Part shown: one piece after another, positions 25,278-34,712 of the stretch
Layout of the letters: each line of letters opens with the position of its first letter
Position numbering within the stretch: the first letter of the stretch is position 1
NCBI GenBank assembly: GCA_036557785.1
Contig: DATBGZ010000082.1
Coordinates: forward strand, 154,466 to 218,465
DNA from: DATBGZ01 sp036557785
GTDB lineage: Bacteria > Actinomycetota > Actinomycetes > Mycobacteriales > Micromonosporaceae
Length of the DNA stretch: 64,000 nt
Direction of reading: 5' to 3'
Translations under genes and position numbers: made by a program
Notes under the pieces: generated by a model
Told to the model about the DNA's origin: nothing
The model's database searches: none
Seen by the model: the letters and a program-made list of their open reading frames with translations, nothing else

Positions 25278-27286
25278 GGCAGCCGGCTCAGCGCAACCGT
25301 GGCCTGGGCCACCAGGGCGCCGGTCGGCGGCGGGAGCGCTCCGCCGTGCGCCTGGTCGAGCAGGTAGAGGCCGTAGCCATTCGTGATGACGAACAGACCT
25401 CGCGCGTTGTTCTCCCGGATGCTGATACCGGAAGAGCCTGTGGCTGCGGGGGTATGGAGAGTGAGCACGGTGGCCTCAGCCCCTACGCCCGTCACCGGTT
25501 GCTGGTTGAACTGCGACCCCTCGGGGTTGTCCTGCGTGCTCTGCGTCAGCTCCGCCACTGCCTGGTCCCGGAGTTTGTGGAGCTGGTCCGTGCCCGCGAC
25601 GAAGAGATCCACCATGAACACGTGGTTCTGGGCCGGATCCGAATACAGACAGCCGTTGGTGACTGACGAGGCGAGGATCGTCCTGCCCGGGCCGAATGCG
25701 ACGCCGACCAGGGCCGAGGCCTCCTGCTGCGTGACCAGTTCGCACGCCTTGGTGGTGGTCTTCTTGGTGCAGTAGGTCTGTAGCGATTGGCCGGTGACGA
25801 TGCCGGTGGTGTCGGTTGAGCCGCCGGTGACGGCGAGGAAGATGTCGTTGCCGGTCAGGGCCAGCATCGGGACCGCAGTTGTCTGGTTTGGACAGTCGCA
25901 GCCGGTGGTGGTGTGGCAGTAGGTGGACTGGCCTTGGACGAGGTAGTCCTTGCCGGTCTCGTCGGAGACGCGGGCGTGGCCGGAGATGGTCACGGTGATC
26001 ACGTCGGTGGAGACGGCCGGTCCGTACCAGGCGTTGGTGTAGGCCTTCACGCTCAGCGGTTGGGAGGCGCCATCGCCGATGGTGAACGCCTGGGGAGCGG
26101 GTATCTCGGCGGGGATGGCGGGGCCGGTGACGTCCCACGCGTCGCCGCGGCCCGGGGTTCGGGCCAACCCGGCGGCCCACAGGTCGAGGAACTCGTCGCG
26201 GTGACCGCCGGCGAGGTCGAACGCGGTTGGATTATCTGGCGCGGTGAGGATCGGGAGCAGCTTCGACCAGACGTCCACGCCGGACTGTCCTAGTTGGGAG
26301 TAGAAGCCGACCGCGTCGTAGGCGCGGGAGAACAGCGGCTTGTCGGGGTGGTCGAGGTAGCGGAACCAGAACTTCGCGGCCACGTTCAGCGCGTTGGGGT
26401 ACAGCGTGTCGCCGACCCACTCCGCCTCGCCCTCGACGATCCATGAGTAGGCCTTGGCGTTGAAGAATTTGCCGAACCCACCGTACTGCGCCTCAAAGCA
26501 GTGCCACACCTCGTGGGCCATGGTCTGCGACAGGTCATCGCCGGCCAGCCCGTCACCGCTGGCGCTGACCGTGATCGCGCACCTGGCCGGCTTGCCCTGC
26601 TGTTCCCCGTTGCTGTCCAATGGCATCGCCTCGGCCAGATCCTTGGCATCCTGGGGCTGACCGAGCTTCGCGGTCACCGTCAACGTCAACGGCTTGCCCA
26701 GCTTCGCGGCGATATCGGTTGCTTCCTGCTGGGCCAACTGGGTGTAGAACGCGTCGCTGTGCTGCCCGCTGACCAGCACCATCGCCGGCAAGGCCGCCAG
26801 ATGCGCCGCCGGTGTGGACGCCGCGCCGCCCAGACCGGCCAGGTCGGGCAGCAGTCCGATCGCGGCCGAACGCTGCTGCGCGCTGATGTCCGCCCAGTGC
26901 GCCACCAGCCAACGCACCGCGAACGTGCCATCGCCGATCACACCCGCATCGCCGGCCGGTACCGAGACCCCGGGCAGGGCGCCGAAGGTCAACGAGAACG
27001 CCTGCAACGCGGTATCCGTCGAGACCGTGCCGTCCGCCCCGACCTGATCAAAGATCGACTGCCACTGCTGGCTCAACCCCTGCTCGGCCCCGGAAGCCAC
27101 CGGCGTCGGCGACGACCCGCCACCGCAGGCGGCCATGACCAACAGCACACCCACACCAGCCAACACCACACGCGGCCACGACCTCACCCCACGCACGGTA
27201 AGCGCGCTGTCAACGCCCCAGCACCGTCCCTTGTGGCCAGACCACCACCGCTCCCAGCCAACCATCAGGTGATCTTCAGACTTCAT
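25274..27286 (-). CDS. Lipoprotein with HExxH metalloprotease-like and DUF3558-like domains
   Basis: 670 residues as drawn. A signal peptide ends in the lipobox LVMAAC (C54), so the protein is a surface lipoprotein. MAHEVWHCFEAQYGG holds HExxH, and SWIVEGEAEW 25 residues on supplies the glutamate of a gluzincin-like site. From about residue 515 a DUF3558-like region follows (ACELVTQQEASALVGV). The drawn ATG gives an overly long leader; GTG at 27196 would give a normal 24-residue signal peptide. It overlaps the methyltransferase gene by four bases. Peptidase activity is inferred. Confidence 0.75.
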   Translation of the reverse strand: MKSEDHLMVGWERWWSGHKGRCWGVDSALTVRGVRSWPRVVLAGVGVLLVMAACGGGSSPTPVASGAEQGLSQQWQSIFDQVGADGTVSTDTALQAFSLTFGALPGVSVPAGDAGVIGDGTFAVRWLVAHWADISAQQRSAAIGLLPDLAGLGGAASTPAAHLAALPAMVLVSGQHSDAFYTQLAQQEATDIAAKLGKPLTLTVTAKLGQPQDAKDLAEAMPLDSNGEQQGKPARCAITVSASGDGLAGDDLSQTMAHEVWHCFEAQYGGFGKFFNAKAYSWIVEGEAEWVGDTLYPNALNVAAKFWFRYLDHPDKPLFSRAYDAVGFYSQLGQSGVDVWSKLLPILTAPDNPTAFDLAGGHRDEFLDLWAAGLARTPGRGDAWDVTGPAIPAEIPAPQAFTIGDGASQPLSVKAYTNAWYGPAVSTDVITVTISGHARVSDETGKDYLVQGQSTYCHTTTGCDCPNQTTAVPMLALTGNDIFLAVTGGSTDTTGIVTGQSLQTYCTKKTTTKACELVTQQEASALVGVAFGPGRTILASSVTNGCLYSDPAQNHVFMVDLFVAGTDQLHKLRDQAVAELTQSTQDNPEGSQFNQQPVTGVGAEATVLTLHTPAATGSSGISIRENNARGLFVITNGYGLYLLDQAHGGALPPPTGALVAQATVALSRLP

Positions 27287-27352
27287 GGGCTCACGAATGT
27301 ACAGACCCTCATGTCAGGGAACGATTCTGGCGGATGTGGGAAAGTCACGGGT

Positions 27353-28123
27353 ATGACAAGTGACTTCGAGCAGACCCGGCCCGCGGACTACCTGACGAGA
27401 TTGGCGGCCTCGGACCTCGGGCGCGCGTACAAGGCGCTCGTCCTGCAGGAGATGGCCATCGAAGATGGGCACACCGTGATCGACCTCGGTTGCGGTCCCG
27501 GCGCCGACCTGCGTGCCTTCGCCGAATCGGTCGGGCCCGCTGGCGCCGTCATCGGGCTCGACAACGATGAGGCCGCGGTGCAACGAGCGCGCGACGCGGT
27601 CGCCGACCTGCCGAACGTCGGCGTACGCACGGGCGACGTTCACCAACTCGACCTACCTGGCAACCGCATCGACCGGGCTCACACCGACCGGGTGCTGCAA
27701 CACGTCGCCGACCCTCCCCGCGTGCTCGCGGAGGTCAACCGGGTGCTGCGCCCGGGAGGCTGCGCCGTCTTTGCGGAGCCCGACTGGGACACGCTCGTGA
27801 TCGACTTTCCCCGCCCAGCCGTCGCGGTCGCCTATCGCCGGTTCGTCACCGACCGGGTCGTGCGCAATTCCCGCATCGGGCGGCAGTTGCCACGCTTGGC
27901 CGAGGCGGCCGGCCTGATCGTCACCCGGATCGTGCCGGTGACAGCGGTGTTCCGCGACGCTCGCGAGGCCGACCAGATCCTCGGCTTCCATCGCGTCACG
28001 GGTCGGGCCGTCGAGGCCGGGTACCTGTCGGCAGCCGACGCCAAGGAGTGGCTCGCCCACCTCGTGTCGGCCCCGTTCTTCGCATCGGCGACCCTGTTCG
28101 TCGTAGCGGTACGGCACCGATAG
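27353..28123 (+). CDS. SAM-dependent methyltransferase
   Basis: 256 residues. VIDLGCGPGADLRAFAE is motif I, VIGLDNDEAAVQRARDAV motif II and VLRPGGCAVFAEPDWDTL motif IV. The arrangement with a C-terminal four-helix part resembles menaquinone/ubiquinone-type and secondary-metabolite methyltransferases. Divergent from the lipoprotein gene with 66 bases between starts. ATG chosen at the start of the conserved domain. Confidence 0.87.
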   Translation: MTSDFEQTRPADYLTRLAASDLGRAYKALVLQEMAIEDGHTVIDLGCGPGADLRAFAESVGPAGAVIGLDNDEAAVQRARDAVADLPNVGVRTGDVHQLDLPGNRIDRAHTDRVLQHVADPPRVLAEVNRVLRPGGCAVFAEPDWDTLVIDFPRPAVAVAYRRFVTDRVVRNSRIGRQLPRLAEAAGLIVTRIVPVTAVFRDAREADQILGFHRVTGRAVEAGYLSAADAKEWLAHLVSAPFFASATLFVVAVRHR

Positions 28124-28186
28124 CCGATCCGCGAGTCCGCGCCCGTCGGGCCGCATGATGTCTTCACGACGCCTGACCCGCCCCGG

Positions 28187-28855
28187 TCAGCGCGCGATCC
28201 CGACGATCTGCTTGATCGTCTCCGGCTGGCTCACCATCCGGAGCATGTGATGCGCGACATCGGCGCGAGGAACCGAGAATCCGCCCCGCACGTTGCGGTT
28301 CATCGCCGTCCGGTAGACGCCGGTCAGCGGCTTTCCGGTGAGCTTGGGTGGGCGTGACACCGTCCACTCCAGTCCGCTTTCGCGCAGGATCTGCTCAGCC
28401 AGGGCCAGGTCGGCGTAGTGCCCACCGAACAGCGCTCGGGCGAGCCGGCTGCCGAGGTGACGCATGAAGAATCCGTCGCCCGGGTCGTGCCTGGGCGGCT
28501 TCGGCTGGCCCGGTACCGGCACCGGGCCGACCGGCGCGGCACTCACGATGATGATCCGACGTACGTGCTCGGCCTGCATGGCGTCGACGACTGCCCGCGT
28601 GCCACGCGAGGTGATCCCCGCATCGGCTCGTGGGTCGCGCGGCCCCAGCCCGGAGAGCACCGCATCGGCGCCCCGAACCGCGTCCCGCAGCGCCTGTTCG
28701 TCGGGGTGGGCGAGGTCGACCACGACGGTACGTACGCCTGGCGGCAGATCGCGGGGACGCCGCGCCACCGCCGTGACCTCGTGTCCGTCGGCGACCGCCT
28801 GCTCGACCAGGTGCCGGCCAATGCCGCCCGTGGCGGCGATGATGGTGATCTTCAA
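28187..28855 (-). CDS. NAD(P)-binding oxidoreductase (atypical SDR, NmrA-like)
   Basis: 222 residues. ITIIAATGGIGRHLVEQAV gives the Rossmann glycine motif with the TGGIG variant; RRIIIVSAAPVGPVP and VSRPPKLTGKPLTG are typical of atypical SDRs acting as NADP(H) sensors or epimerases. Start TTG 28855 follows GAGGGGGAG; longer starts run into the MarR operator. Divergent from a MarR gene with a shared operator, so it is probably the MarR target. Confidence 0.85.
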   Translation of the reverse strand: MKITIIAATGGIGRHLVEQAVADGHEVTAVARRPRDLPPGVRTVVVDLAHPDEQALRDAVRGADAVLSGLGPRDPRADAGITSRGTRAVVDAMQAEHVRRIIIVSAAPVGPVPVPGQPKPPRHDPGDGFFMRHLGSRLARALFGGHYADLALAEQILRESGLEWTVSRPPKLTGKPLTGVYRTAMNRNVRGGFSVPRADVAHHMLRMVSQPETIKQIVGIAR

Positions 28856-28879
28856 GGCTCCCCCTCTTGCTGCCGTACC

Positions 28880-28894
28880 ATATGGAAGCCATAT
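28880..28894. promoter_or_regulatory. MarR operator, ATATGG-AAG-CCATAT
   Basis: Perfect 6-bp inverted repeat with a 3-base spacer, AT-rich, midway between the divergent oxidoreductase and MarR starts (25 bases from each). This is a classic MarR arrangement. Confidence 0.65.
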
Positions 28895-28919
28895 TAATGT
28901 CGTGTGAGGCCCAGACAAT

Positions 28920-29453
28920 ATGAGTCACGTAACATCTTCGAGCCGTACGACAAGGACGGGCGAGGCCGCGCCTTCGGCGAAGCGGGGTGATGCTCGTGCG
29001 CGCCGGCGCCTGACGACGCAGATCAAGGACGACCTGCGGGACCTGCGCAACCAGCTCTCGATGCTGAACCGTCAGGTTGGTGCACGGCTGGACCTCAAGG
29101 AGATCGACCTGGACTGCCTTGACCTGATCAGCCGGGGTGGCCCGCTGAGCCCTACCGCACTCGCTCGCCGCGCCGGGCTGCACCCGGCCACGATGACCGG
29201 CATCCTCGACCGGCTGGAACGAGCGAGCTGGATAACCCGGGAGCGCCACGGCGCCGATCGGCGGGCCATCTCGTTGCGGGCGCTGCCTGATCGGGGGGCC
29301 GAGGTGTTCGGGCTCTTCGCCGGGATGAACTCGGCGATGGACAAGATCTGCTCCGAGTACGACGAGGAGCAGTTGACCGTCATCGCGGACTTCCTGCGCA
29401 AGGCTGGCGCCGCAGGCGAGGGCGCGACCCGGGATCTCGCGACGGGCAGCTGA
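28920..29453 (+). CDS. MarR-family transcriptional regulator
   Basis: 177 residues. The winged helix covers about residues 65-135 (LSPTALARRAGLHPATMTGILDRLERASWI, then the wing ERHGADRRAISLRAL), preceded by a ~35-residue basic, disordered N-terminus. It likely represses the divergent oxidoreductase and itself through the palindrome at 28880-28894. ATG start; the ligand is unknown, though MarR/oxidoreductase pairs usually answer to reactive or phenolic compounds. Confidence 0.9.
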   Translation: MSHVTSSSRTTRTGEAAPSAKRGDARARRRLTTQIKDDLRDLRNQLSMLNRQVGARLDLKEIDLDCLDLISRGGPLSPTALARRAGLHPATMTGILDRLERASWITRERHGADRRAISLRALPDRGAEVFGLFAGMNSAMDKICSEYDEEQLTVIADFLRKAGAAGEGATRDLATGS

Positions 29454-29655
29454 CGGCACGGCCATAAATCCATACGAACGCCTCTATCCAGTCCACGGCC
29501 GATCGAGCCGGCGGTACGTCGTCTGCGGTATGCACGCTGCGCTGCCCGACGTATCACGGATGCCGACGGCTGACCGACGGCGCTGACCGGTGTCGCCGCC
29601 CATGCTTGCGATACACAGCGCGCACGGGCGTGCTCGACCTCACCGGGAGACTGAC

Positions 29656-29928
29656 ATGTTGGCGCAGTTGGCGAGCTACCAGACCGTCGCCTTTGACCAG
29701 TGGCACAACGGGTACGGCCCGTGGCACGGACCTGGCTGGTGGCTGGTCTTTCCCGTGCTGTTCTGGGTGCTGGTGCTCTCCGCCATCGGATTCATCGGCT
29801 ACCGCAGGTCATCGCACTGGTCGGCGCGGTCGTCGGCCGAGCGGATCCTCGCCGAGCGGTTCGCCCGTGGCGAGATCGACGCGGACGAGTTGCGGCAGCG
29901 CCGTGCCGCCCTGCGGCGCAAGGCGTAG
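29656..29928 (+). CDS. Small membrane protein with SHOCT domain
   Basis: 90 residues. One membrane helix (about 28-49) and a C-terminal SHOCT motif (AERILAERFARGEIDADELRQR). SHOCT modules are short oligomerisation helices on many actinobacterial membrane proteins. ATG 29656 has GGGAGA upstream. Function unknown. Confidence 0.85.
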   Translation: MLAQLASYQTVAFDQWHNGYGPWHGPGWWLVFPVLFWVLVLSAIGFIGYRRSSHWSARSSAERILAERFARGEIDADELRQRRAALRRKA

Positions 29929-30170
29929 CGGAAGGCGACGTTGACCGCTGCGGTGTCGCAGGCCTCGGTGAGCGAGGACCTGGACGGCTTCAGCAACTTT
30001 CTGCTACCGGGCCGCCAAGAACCGCCGCGGCGCTCACCCCGACCTGGCCTTCCTGGTTGAGCTCGAAGCCGCGCGGGCTCAGTGCCGGGCGGCGCTGCCT
30101 GAGGAACACCTTTCGTAGCTGGGCGAGCCGGACGCACACCAGTCGGTCGGTCCTCTGGCAGGCTGGGAAC

Positions 30171-31277
30171 ATGGTCGTCGGCTCGGGGATCCGCCCGGTG
30201 TTGCGGAGCTGGACGGCTCTGGTGCCAGCTGCGGCAGCGCTCGCCCTGCTCCTGTCCTGGGGCCGCGAGCTGACACACGGCGTTGCGGTCGTCGTCGCCG
30301 CACTGATCGCCGGGGCAGTTGTGGCCGCTGTGCACCACGCCGAAGTCGTGGCAGCCCGGGTGGGGGAGCCGTTCGGGTCGCTGGTCCTCGCCGTTGCGGT
30401 GACGGTCATCGAGGTAGGGCTGATCGTCACGCTCATGGTGAGCGGGGGCGAGAAGGCGGCCTCGCTGGCCCGGGATACCGTCTTCGCCGCCGTGATGATC
30501 ACAGCGAATGGCATCGTCGGTCTGAGCCTGTTATCGGGTTCGCTGCGGCGACGCGTCGCCGTGTTCAATCGCGAGGGGACGTCGGCCGCGCTTGGCGCGG
30601 TGGCCACGCTCGCCACGCTGACGATGGTGCTGCCGACCTTCACGACCACCGCCCCTGGTCCGCAGTTCTCGGGGGGCCAGATCGCCTTTGCCGCGGTCGC
30701 TTCTTTGCTGGTCTATCTCCTGTGGGCGCGGGTACAGACCGTCCGGCACCGGGACTACTTCCTTCCGATCACGACGGAGGGTCAGGTGGTGACGGCCGAA
30801 CAACACGCGGCACCCCCATCCACCAAAACGACGCTGGTGAGCCTCGGCTTGCTCGTACTCTCACTGATCGCAGTGGTGGGCGATGCGAAGGCAGTGTCGC
30901 CATCGATCGAACGCGTCGTGGCGGCGATCGGCTGGCCACAAAGAGTGGTCGGGGTCGCCATCGCGCTGATAGTGCTGGCGCCGGAGACGATTGCGGCCAT
31001 GCGGGCCGCCCGGCGCGATCGCATCCAGACGAGCCTCAATCTCGCATACGGATCGGCCATGGCGAGCATCGGCCTGACCATCCCAGCAATCGCGGTGGCG
31101 TCGATATGGCTCTCGGGGCCGCTGATCCTCGGGCTGGAGCCGACGCAGCTCGTCCTGCTTGCGATCACCGTGGTGGCCGGCATCCTGACCGTGGTGCCCG
31201 GGCGCGCGACGCCGCTGCAGGGTGGTGTACACCTGTCGATCCTGGCCGCCTTCTTATTCCTAGCGGTCGCCCCCTAA
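30171..31277 (+). CDS. chaA: Calcium/proton antiporter, ChaA-like
   Basis: 368 residues with about eleven membrane helices. The two CaCA-type repeats carry acidic ion-binding motifs, VTVIEVGLIVTLM and IVLAPETIAAM, separated by a hydrophilic region near residue 205-225. It should exchange cytosolic Ca2+ (and possibly Na+ or K+) for protons. ATG 30171 starts the first conserved segment. It stands alone; 240 bases upstream carry no gene. Confidence 0.87.
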   Translation: MVVGSGIRPVLRSWTALVPAAAALALLLSWGRELTHGVAVVVAALIAGAVVAAVHHAEVVAARVGEPFGSLVLAVAVTVIEVGLIVTLMVSGGEKAASLARDTVFAAVMITANGIVGLSLLSGSLRRRVAVFNREGTSAALGAVATLATLTMVLPTFTTTAPGPQFSGGQIAFAAVASLLVYLLWARVQTVRHRDYFLPITTEGQVVTAEQHAAPPSTKTTLVSLGLLVLSLIAVVGDAKAVSPSIERVVAAIGWPQRVVGVAIALIVLAPETIAAMRAARRDRIQTSLNLAYGSAMASIGLTIPAIAVASIWLSGPLILGLEPTQLVLLAITVVAGILTVVPGRATPLQGGVHLSILAAFLFLAVAP

Positions 31278-31307
31278 CGTACATAGACGCGACCTCGGTT
31301 CCTGGAG

Positions 31308-31823
31308 TCAGTCCCCGTCCCCGATGCCGCCACCGCCGTGCCCGTGGCGGGATGGGGTATCGAGGTCGTGCAGGATGTCGCCGTCCACCTTCCATTCGCC
31401 GGCCTCCTGGACGAGATCGAACGAGTGCCGCCCGTGGGCGTCCTCGATCTCGACGTATGCGGCCAGAAGGAACAGATAGGTGGCACGCACGACCGTACAG
31501 ACGGTCGAGCGTCCCCGGTCGGCCAGCCCCTGCGCCAACTCCGGTAGGGAGTACCGATCGCGCGCACCGGCGCTCATCGCCGCGTACACGGCGTCGGCAT
31601 CGCCGTGCATCAGATCGTGACAGAGGTCAGTGGCGACGGCCTCCATCGCCTGCTCCTCGCCGGGCGCTCGATGCGCGTCATACAGGAGGTAGGCGCCACC
31701 CGCGCAGCAGAGCAAGACCATGCAGGCGAGCACCACCCCCACCACCATCACGATGCGCTTGACCCGGCGACGTCTGGGCGAGGCTGAGCGGACTGGCGGT
31801 GGCGGTGGCGGTTCGCCTATCAC
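31308..31823 (-). CDS. Membrane-anchored protein, DUF4878-like
   Basis: 171 residues. A proline-rich basic N-terminus precedes a membrane helix (about 23-47), and the outer part resembles NTF2/DUF4878 domains (EQAMEAVATDLCHDLMHGDADAVYAAMSA, then FDLVQEAGEWKVDGDIL). The C-terminus is Gly/His-rich. GTG start with TACGCT seven bases upstream, so possibly leaderless. Role unknown. Confidence 0.7.
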   Translation of the reverse strand: MIGEPPPPPPVRSASPRRRRVKRIVMVVGVVLACMVLLCCAGGAYLLYDAHRAPGEEQAMEAVATDLCHDLMHGDADAVYAAMSAGARDRYSLPELAQGLADRGRSTVCTVVRATYLFLLAAYVEIEDAHGRHSFDLVQEAGEWKVDGDILHDLDTPSRHGHGGGGIGDGD

Positions 31824-31887
31824 CTGCGGCAGCGTAGCCCTATATTTCCACCACCGGCTGCCCTGGGGTTCCGGGAGGCGCTGATGA

Positions 31888-32862
31888 TCACCTCGCCAAC
31901 AGCGCCGCGATCTCTGTCGTCAGTTTCTTCTGCAGCTCGACGATGTTGGTGTAGGACAAGCAGCGGTGACCGCGCAGGTCGAACTGGAGCTCATCAACAT
32001 CGCGGCACACGAGGATCGTCGGTACGCTGTTCCCCCATGCGAAGCCGATCTCGAGATAGACGTTCGGGTTGGCTCCGGTCACGTCGGCGACGAACAGGCG
32101 AGCGTCGGCGATCCGGTGGCGCATGTGCGCAACAATGTCGCCCGTGAATGAACTCTGATCCATTCGCTCGACCAGGAGGCTCGACGCGTGCGCGGCAGGG
32201 GTGATGCCGAACGCGAAGACGTCCTCGAACTCCGGCGAGAACGGCATGGCCACGAACACGTGAGCCTTGTTGGCGGAGTCGTAACCAACAGTGCTCAGCC
32301 GGTCGGCCGCTGCAGCCTCAACACCGGCCTGCTCAGCGAGAACACCCGGCAGCAGGACGCCACCAGGAATCACATCGGCAAGAGCCTGGTGCATGCGCTT
32401 TGCCCGGCCGTCGTTGCGGTCGACGAACGTGATGGTTCGCAGTGCCGGCCCGACTTCGTTGCCGGTAATGGCGTCGACGACGCCGGCGAGTTCGGAATTG
32501 AACGCCTCAATCTCGTCCAGGCCGTAGCCTGGGCCGTGCAGTGTCAGCGCGATCTCGGTCGCATCCGGCAGCGCCCTGGCGGCTTCGGCGATAGCGCGGC
32601 GGCCGAAGGTACGAATCTGGGCGTAGCCGAACCCGCTCAGCGGAGGAACACCTAAGAACAGCACCGCTCGCGCTGCCACCGACTGGGCGCCGGGTACGAG
32701 AGAACTCTCACCCGACTCGGGCGAGACCTGGCTCTCGACACCCAGTCGCCGGGCGGCCGCCCGATCGGCGCCATGGAAGCCTTGTGCGTACTTCAAGACG
32801 AGCAGGTCCGCCGGCAGGTCAAGGACGTCGCCGTTGACGACACGGACGTGGACCGACATCAC
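31888..32862 (-). CDS. Macro-like / TIR-like nucleotide-processing fusion
   Basis: 324 residues in two halves. Residues 1-160 (VRVVNGDVLDLPADLLVLKY, then a second core VLFLGVPP) look like a macro or leucyl-aminopeptidase-N domain, folds that bind ADP-ribose. Residues 200-324 carry HVFVAMPF and VADVTGANPNVYLEIGFAWG, the signature of TIR-like/nucleoside deoxyribosyltransferase-like domains; E271 is the expected catalytic glutamate. Such C-terminal domains act as NAD-cleaving or ligand-sensing effectors in immune systems. It stands alone with GGGGAGG upstream. A defence role is inference. Confidence 0.65.
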   Translation of the reverse strand: MMSVHVRVVNGDVLDLPADLLVLKYAQGFHGADRAAARRLGVESQVSPESGESSLVPGAQSVAARAVLFLGVPPLSGFGYAQIRTFGRRAIAEAARALPDATEIALTLHGPGYGLDEIEAFNSELAGVVDAITGNEVGPALRTITFVDRNDGRAKRMHQALADVIPGGVLLPGVLAEQAGVEAAAADRLSTVGYDSANKAHVFVAMPFSPEFEDVFAFGITPAAHASSLLVERMDQSSFTGDIVAHMRHRIADARLFVADVTGANPNVYLEIGFAWGNSVPTILVCRDVDELQFDLRGHRCLSYTNIVELQKKLTTEIAALLAR

Positions 32863-32951
32863 GCAATCCTCCCCAACGTAGGTAGCTGGATTTCACCACA
32901 CGGACAGAGTGCCCCGATGTCCCTCGACCCGCCGCGAGGCAAGACAGCTCG

Positions 32952-33419
32952 TCAGCGGTCCGTTTCGACGTACGACGCCAGGTTGGCGAGCGAGGAGGCG
33001 ATCCCGGCCTCGTGGTCGGGTTGGTCGATGCCCGGCGGTACGTCCGTCGCGGTGACGGTCACCTCGGTCCCGTTACCGGCGGCGGACAGATGCCAGGTCA
33101 ACGTCATGGTGCCCGCGTACGACGGGTCGTCGGCCTCGAACACCGCCCGCTGCACCACGCGCTCTGCCGGCACCAGGTCGGCGAACCCGACCTCGACGAC
33201 ATCGGTCGCGGCGGAGGTCTTGCCAGGGCTCTGCGTCGGGTCGAGGTAGGTGAGGGCCATCCGGAATCCGCCACCGGGCCGGGGATCCCACCGTTCGATC
33301 TGCCCGCGCATGCCGCTCGGCGGCAGCCACGTCTCGACGGCCTCGCGGTCGAGGAGGGCCATGTAGACAGTCTCAGGCGGTGCAGCGATCAGCCTGGTGG
33401 CCCGGTCGGTCCTGCTCAT
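32952..33419 (-). CDS. SRPBCC/AHSA1-like protein
   Basis: 155 residues. RLIAAPPETVYMALLDREAVETWLPP and FEADDPSYAGTMTLTWHL are typical of the Aha1-homology START-like fold. Many actinobacteria carry several; ligands are generally unknown. It lies nine bases upstream of the methyltransferase stop region at 33429 in the same direction, so it may be the last gene of that transcript. Confidence 0.85.
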   Translation of the reverse strand: MSRTDRATRLIAAPPETVYMALLDREAVETWLPPSGMRGQIERWDPRPGGGFRMALTYLDPTQSPGKTSAATDVVEVGFADLVPAERVVQRAVFEADDPSYAGTMTLTWHLSAAGNGTEVTVTATDVPPGIDQPDHEAGIASSLANLASYVETDR

Positions 33420-33428
33420 GGCCCCACT

Positions 33429-34664
33429 CTAGGATCCCGTGCGGTCACCCTGATGCCAGTCAACGAGGAATCGGGTGTGGGGCATATCGATCGTGATGGC
33501 TGCATGGCTGGCGGCGGCTCCGTGCGGGTACGCCCGGATGTGCAGCGCGGAGGTGGACGGTCGGCCGTGGGCGTCCCACTGCCGAACGTGCGCCGCCAAA
33601 CGCTCGGCGAGGCCGTCCGCGCCCGGGCCATACGCACGTACCGCCACGGCACTCGTCTCAGCGCCCGTCGCGTCGTGCGGGACCAGGGCGGCCAGCTCGC
33701 TCCGGCCGACGAGCACCATCGTGGACGTCATGCCCGGAATCGCTATCAGCGCGGGCACCCGAGCGTGGTCGGCAGCCGCACCGACCGCGGCGAGTTGACC
33801 CACGTCGGGCTCCTGCAGCGCCAACCACAGCGCCAGACCGCGCATGGCTTCCTGCGGTGTCACGCGCACCCCGATCGGCAGAACGTCGCCCGGATGCGTC
33901 AGCGCGTTGTCGATCGCGAGCGTGTCGACCGCGCGGTCGCGTTCCAGCCGAAGGAAGAGTCCGGGATGCTCGCCCAGCGGCCGGATCGGATCGCGTCCGG
34001 CGAGTGCTCCGCGCAGCGGCATGAAGCCGCAATCGATGACGCTCACGCTCATCAAGTGGTCGGCCGCAGGGTCGAAGGCGACCGACTGCTGCACACCCCG
34101 CAGCGACAGGGGCAGGACCAGGCGCCCGCCCTCGGCGAGCTGCTCCGTCCATACCGGCGACAAGTCGGAAGCGCCGGCGGTGACGATGATGCGGTCGTAG
34201 GGCGCGTTCTCGCGCCAGCCGTCGGCGCCGTCGGCACACACCACGGTGACGTCAGGCAGGCCCGCCGCGGTGAGATGGCGGCGCGCTCGCTCCACGAGAT
34301 CAAGGTCGATATCGATCGACGTGACGGCACCACGGTCGCCGACGAGCCGGGCGAGCAGCGCCGCGTTGTAGCCGGTGCCGGCACCGACCTCCAACACGTG
34401 GTGGCCCCGTGCTACCGCCAATTGCTCCAGCATGGCGGCCATCACGGCAGGCTGCGAGGATGAACTCAACGGGCGGCCATCGGCCCCTGTGCGCGTCACG
34501 ACCGCCTCATCGGCGTAGGCCACTGCAGGGTCGACGCCAGGCAGGAACAGGTGCCGAGCAACGCTGGCGAACGCGCTCGCCACGGCATCCGTACGGATCC
34601 ATCCAGCGATGGAGAGCTGTTCCACGAGCTTGGCACGTAACGTCGCCTCGGTTTGGCCCGGCAC
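33429..34664 (-). CDS. Protein-L-isoaspartate methyltransferase-like (FxLD type)
   Basis: 411 residues. Residues 1-200 are a PCMT-like methyltransferase: RHLFLPG, SSSSQPAVMAAMLEQL, VLEVGAGTGYNAALLA and APYDRIIVTAGA. The C-terminal ~200 residues match the extension seen in enzymes linked to FxLD-type lanthipeptides. No lanthipeptide precursor or synthetase is visible here, so repair of damaged proteins or a stand-alone role is possible. GTG start. Confidence 0.82.
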   Translation of the reverse strand: MPGQTEATLRAKLVEQLSIAGWIRTDAVASAFASVARHLFLPGVDPAVAYADEAVVTRTGADGRPLSSSSQPAVMAAMLEQLAVARGHHVLEVGAGTGYNAALLARLVGDRGAVTSIDIDLDLVERARRHLTAAGLPDVTVVCADGADGWRENAPYDRIIVTAGASDLSPVWTEQLAEGGRLVLPLSLRGVQQSVAFDPAADHLMSVSVIDCGFMPLRGALAGRDPIRPLGEHPGLFLRLERDRAVDTLAIDNALTHPGDVLPIGVRVTPQEAMRGLALWLALQEPDVGQLAAVGAAADHARVPALIAIPGMTSTMVLVGRSELAALVPHDATGAETSAVAVRAYGPGADGLAERLAAHVRQWDAHGRPSTSALHIRAYPHGAAASHAAITIDMPHTRFLVDWHQGDRTGS

Positions 34665-34712
34665 CCCGACATCATCACACGCGATGACGACGAGGCGCGG
34701 TTCGCGATCGTG

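Noticed and set aside
33429..34664. Lanthipeptide cluster based on the FxLD-type methyltransferase
   Set aside because: No precursor peptide, dehydratase or cyclase gene is visible in the flanks.
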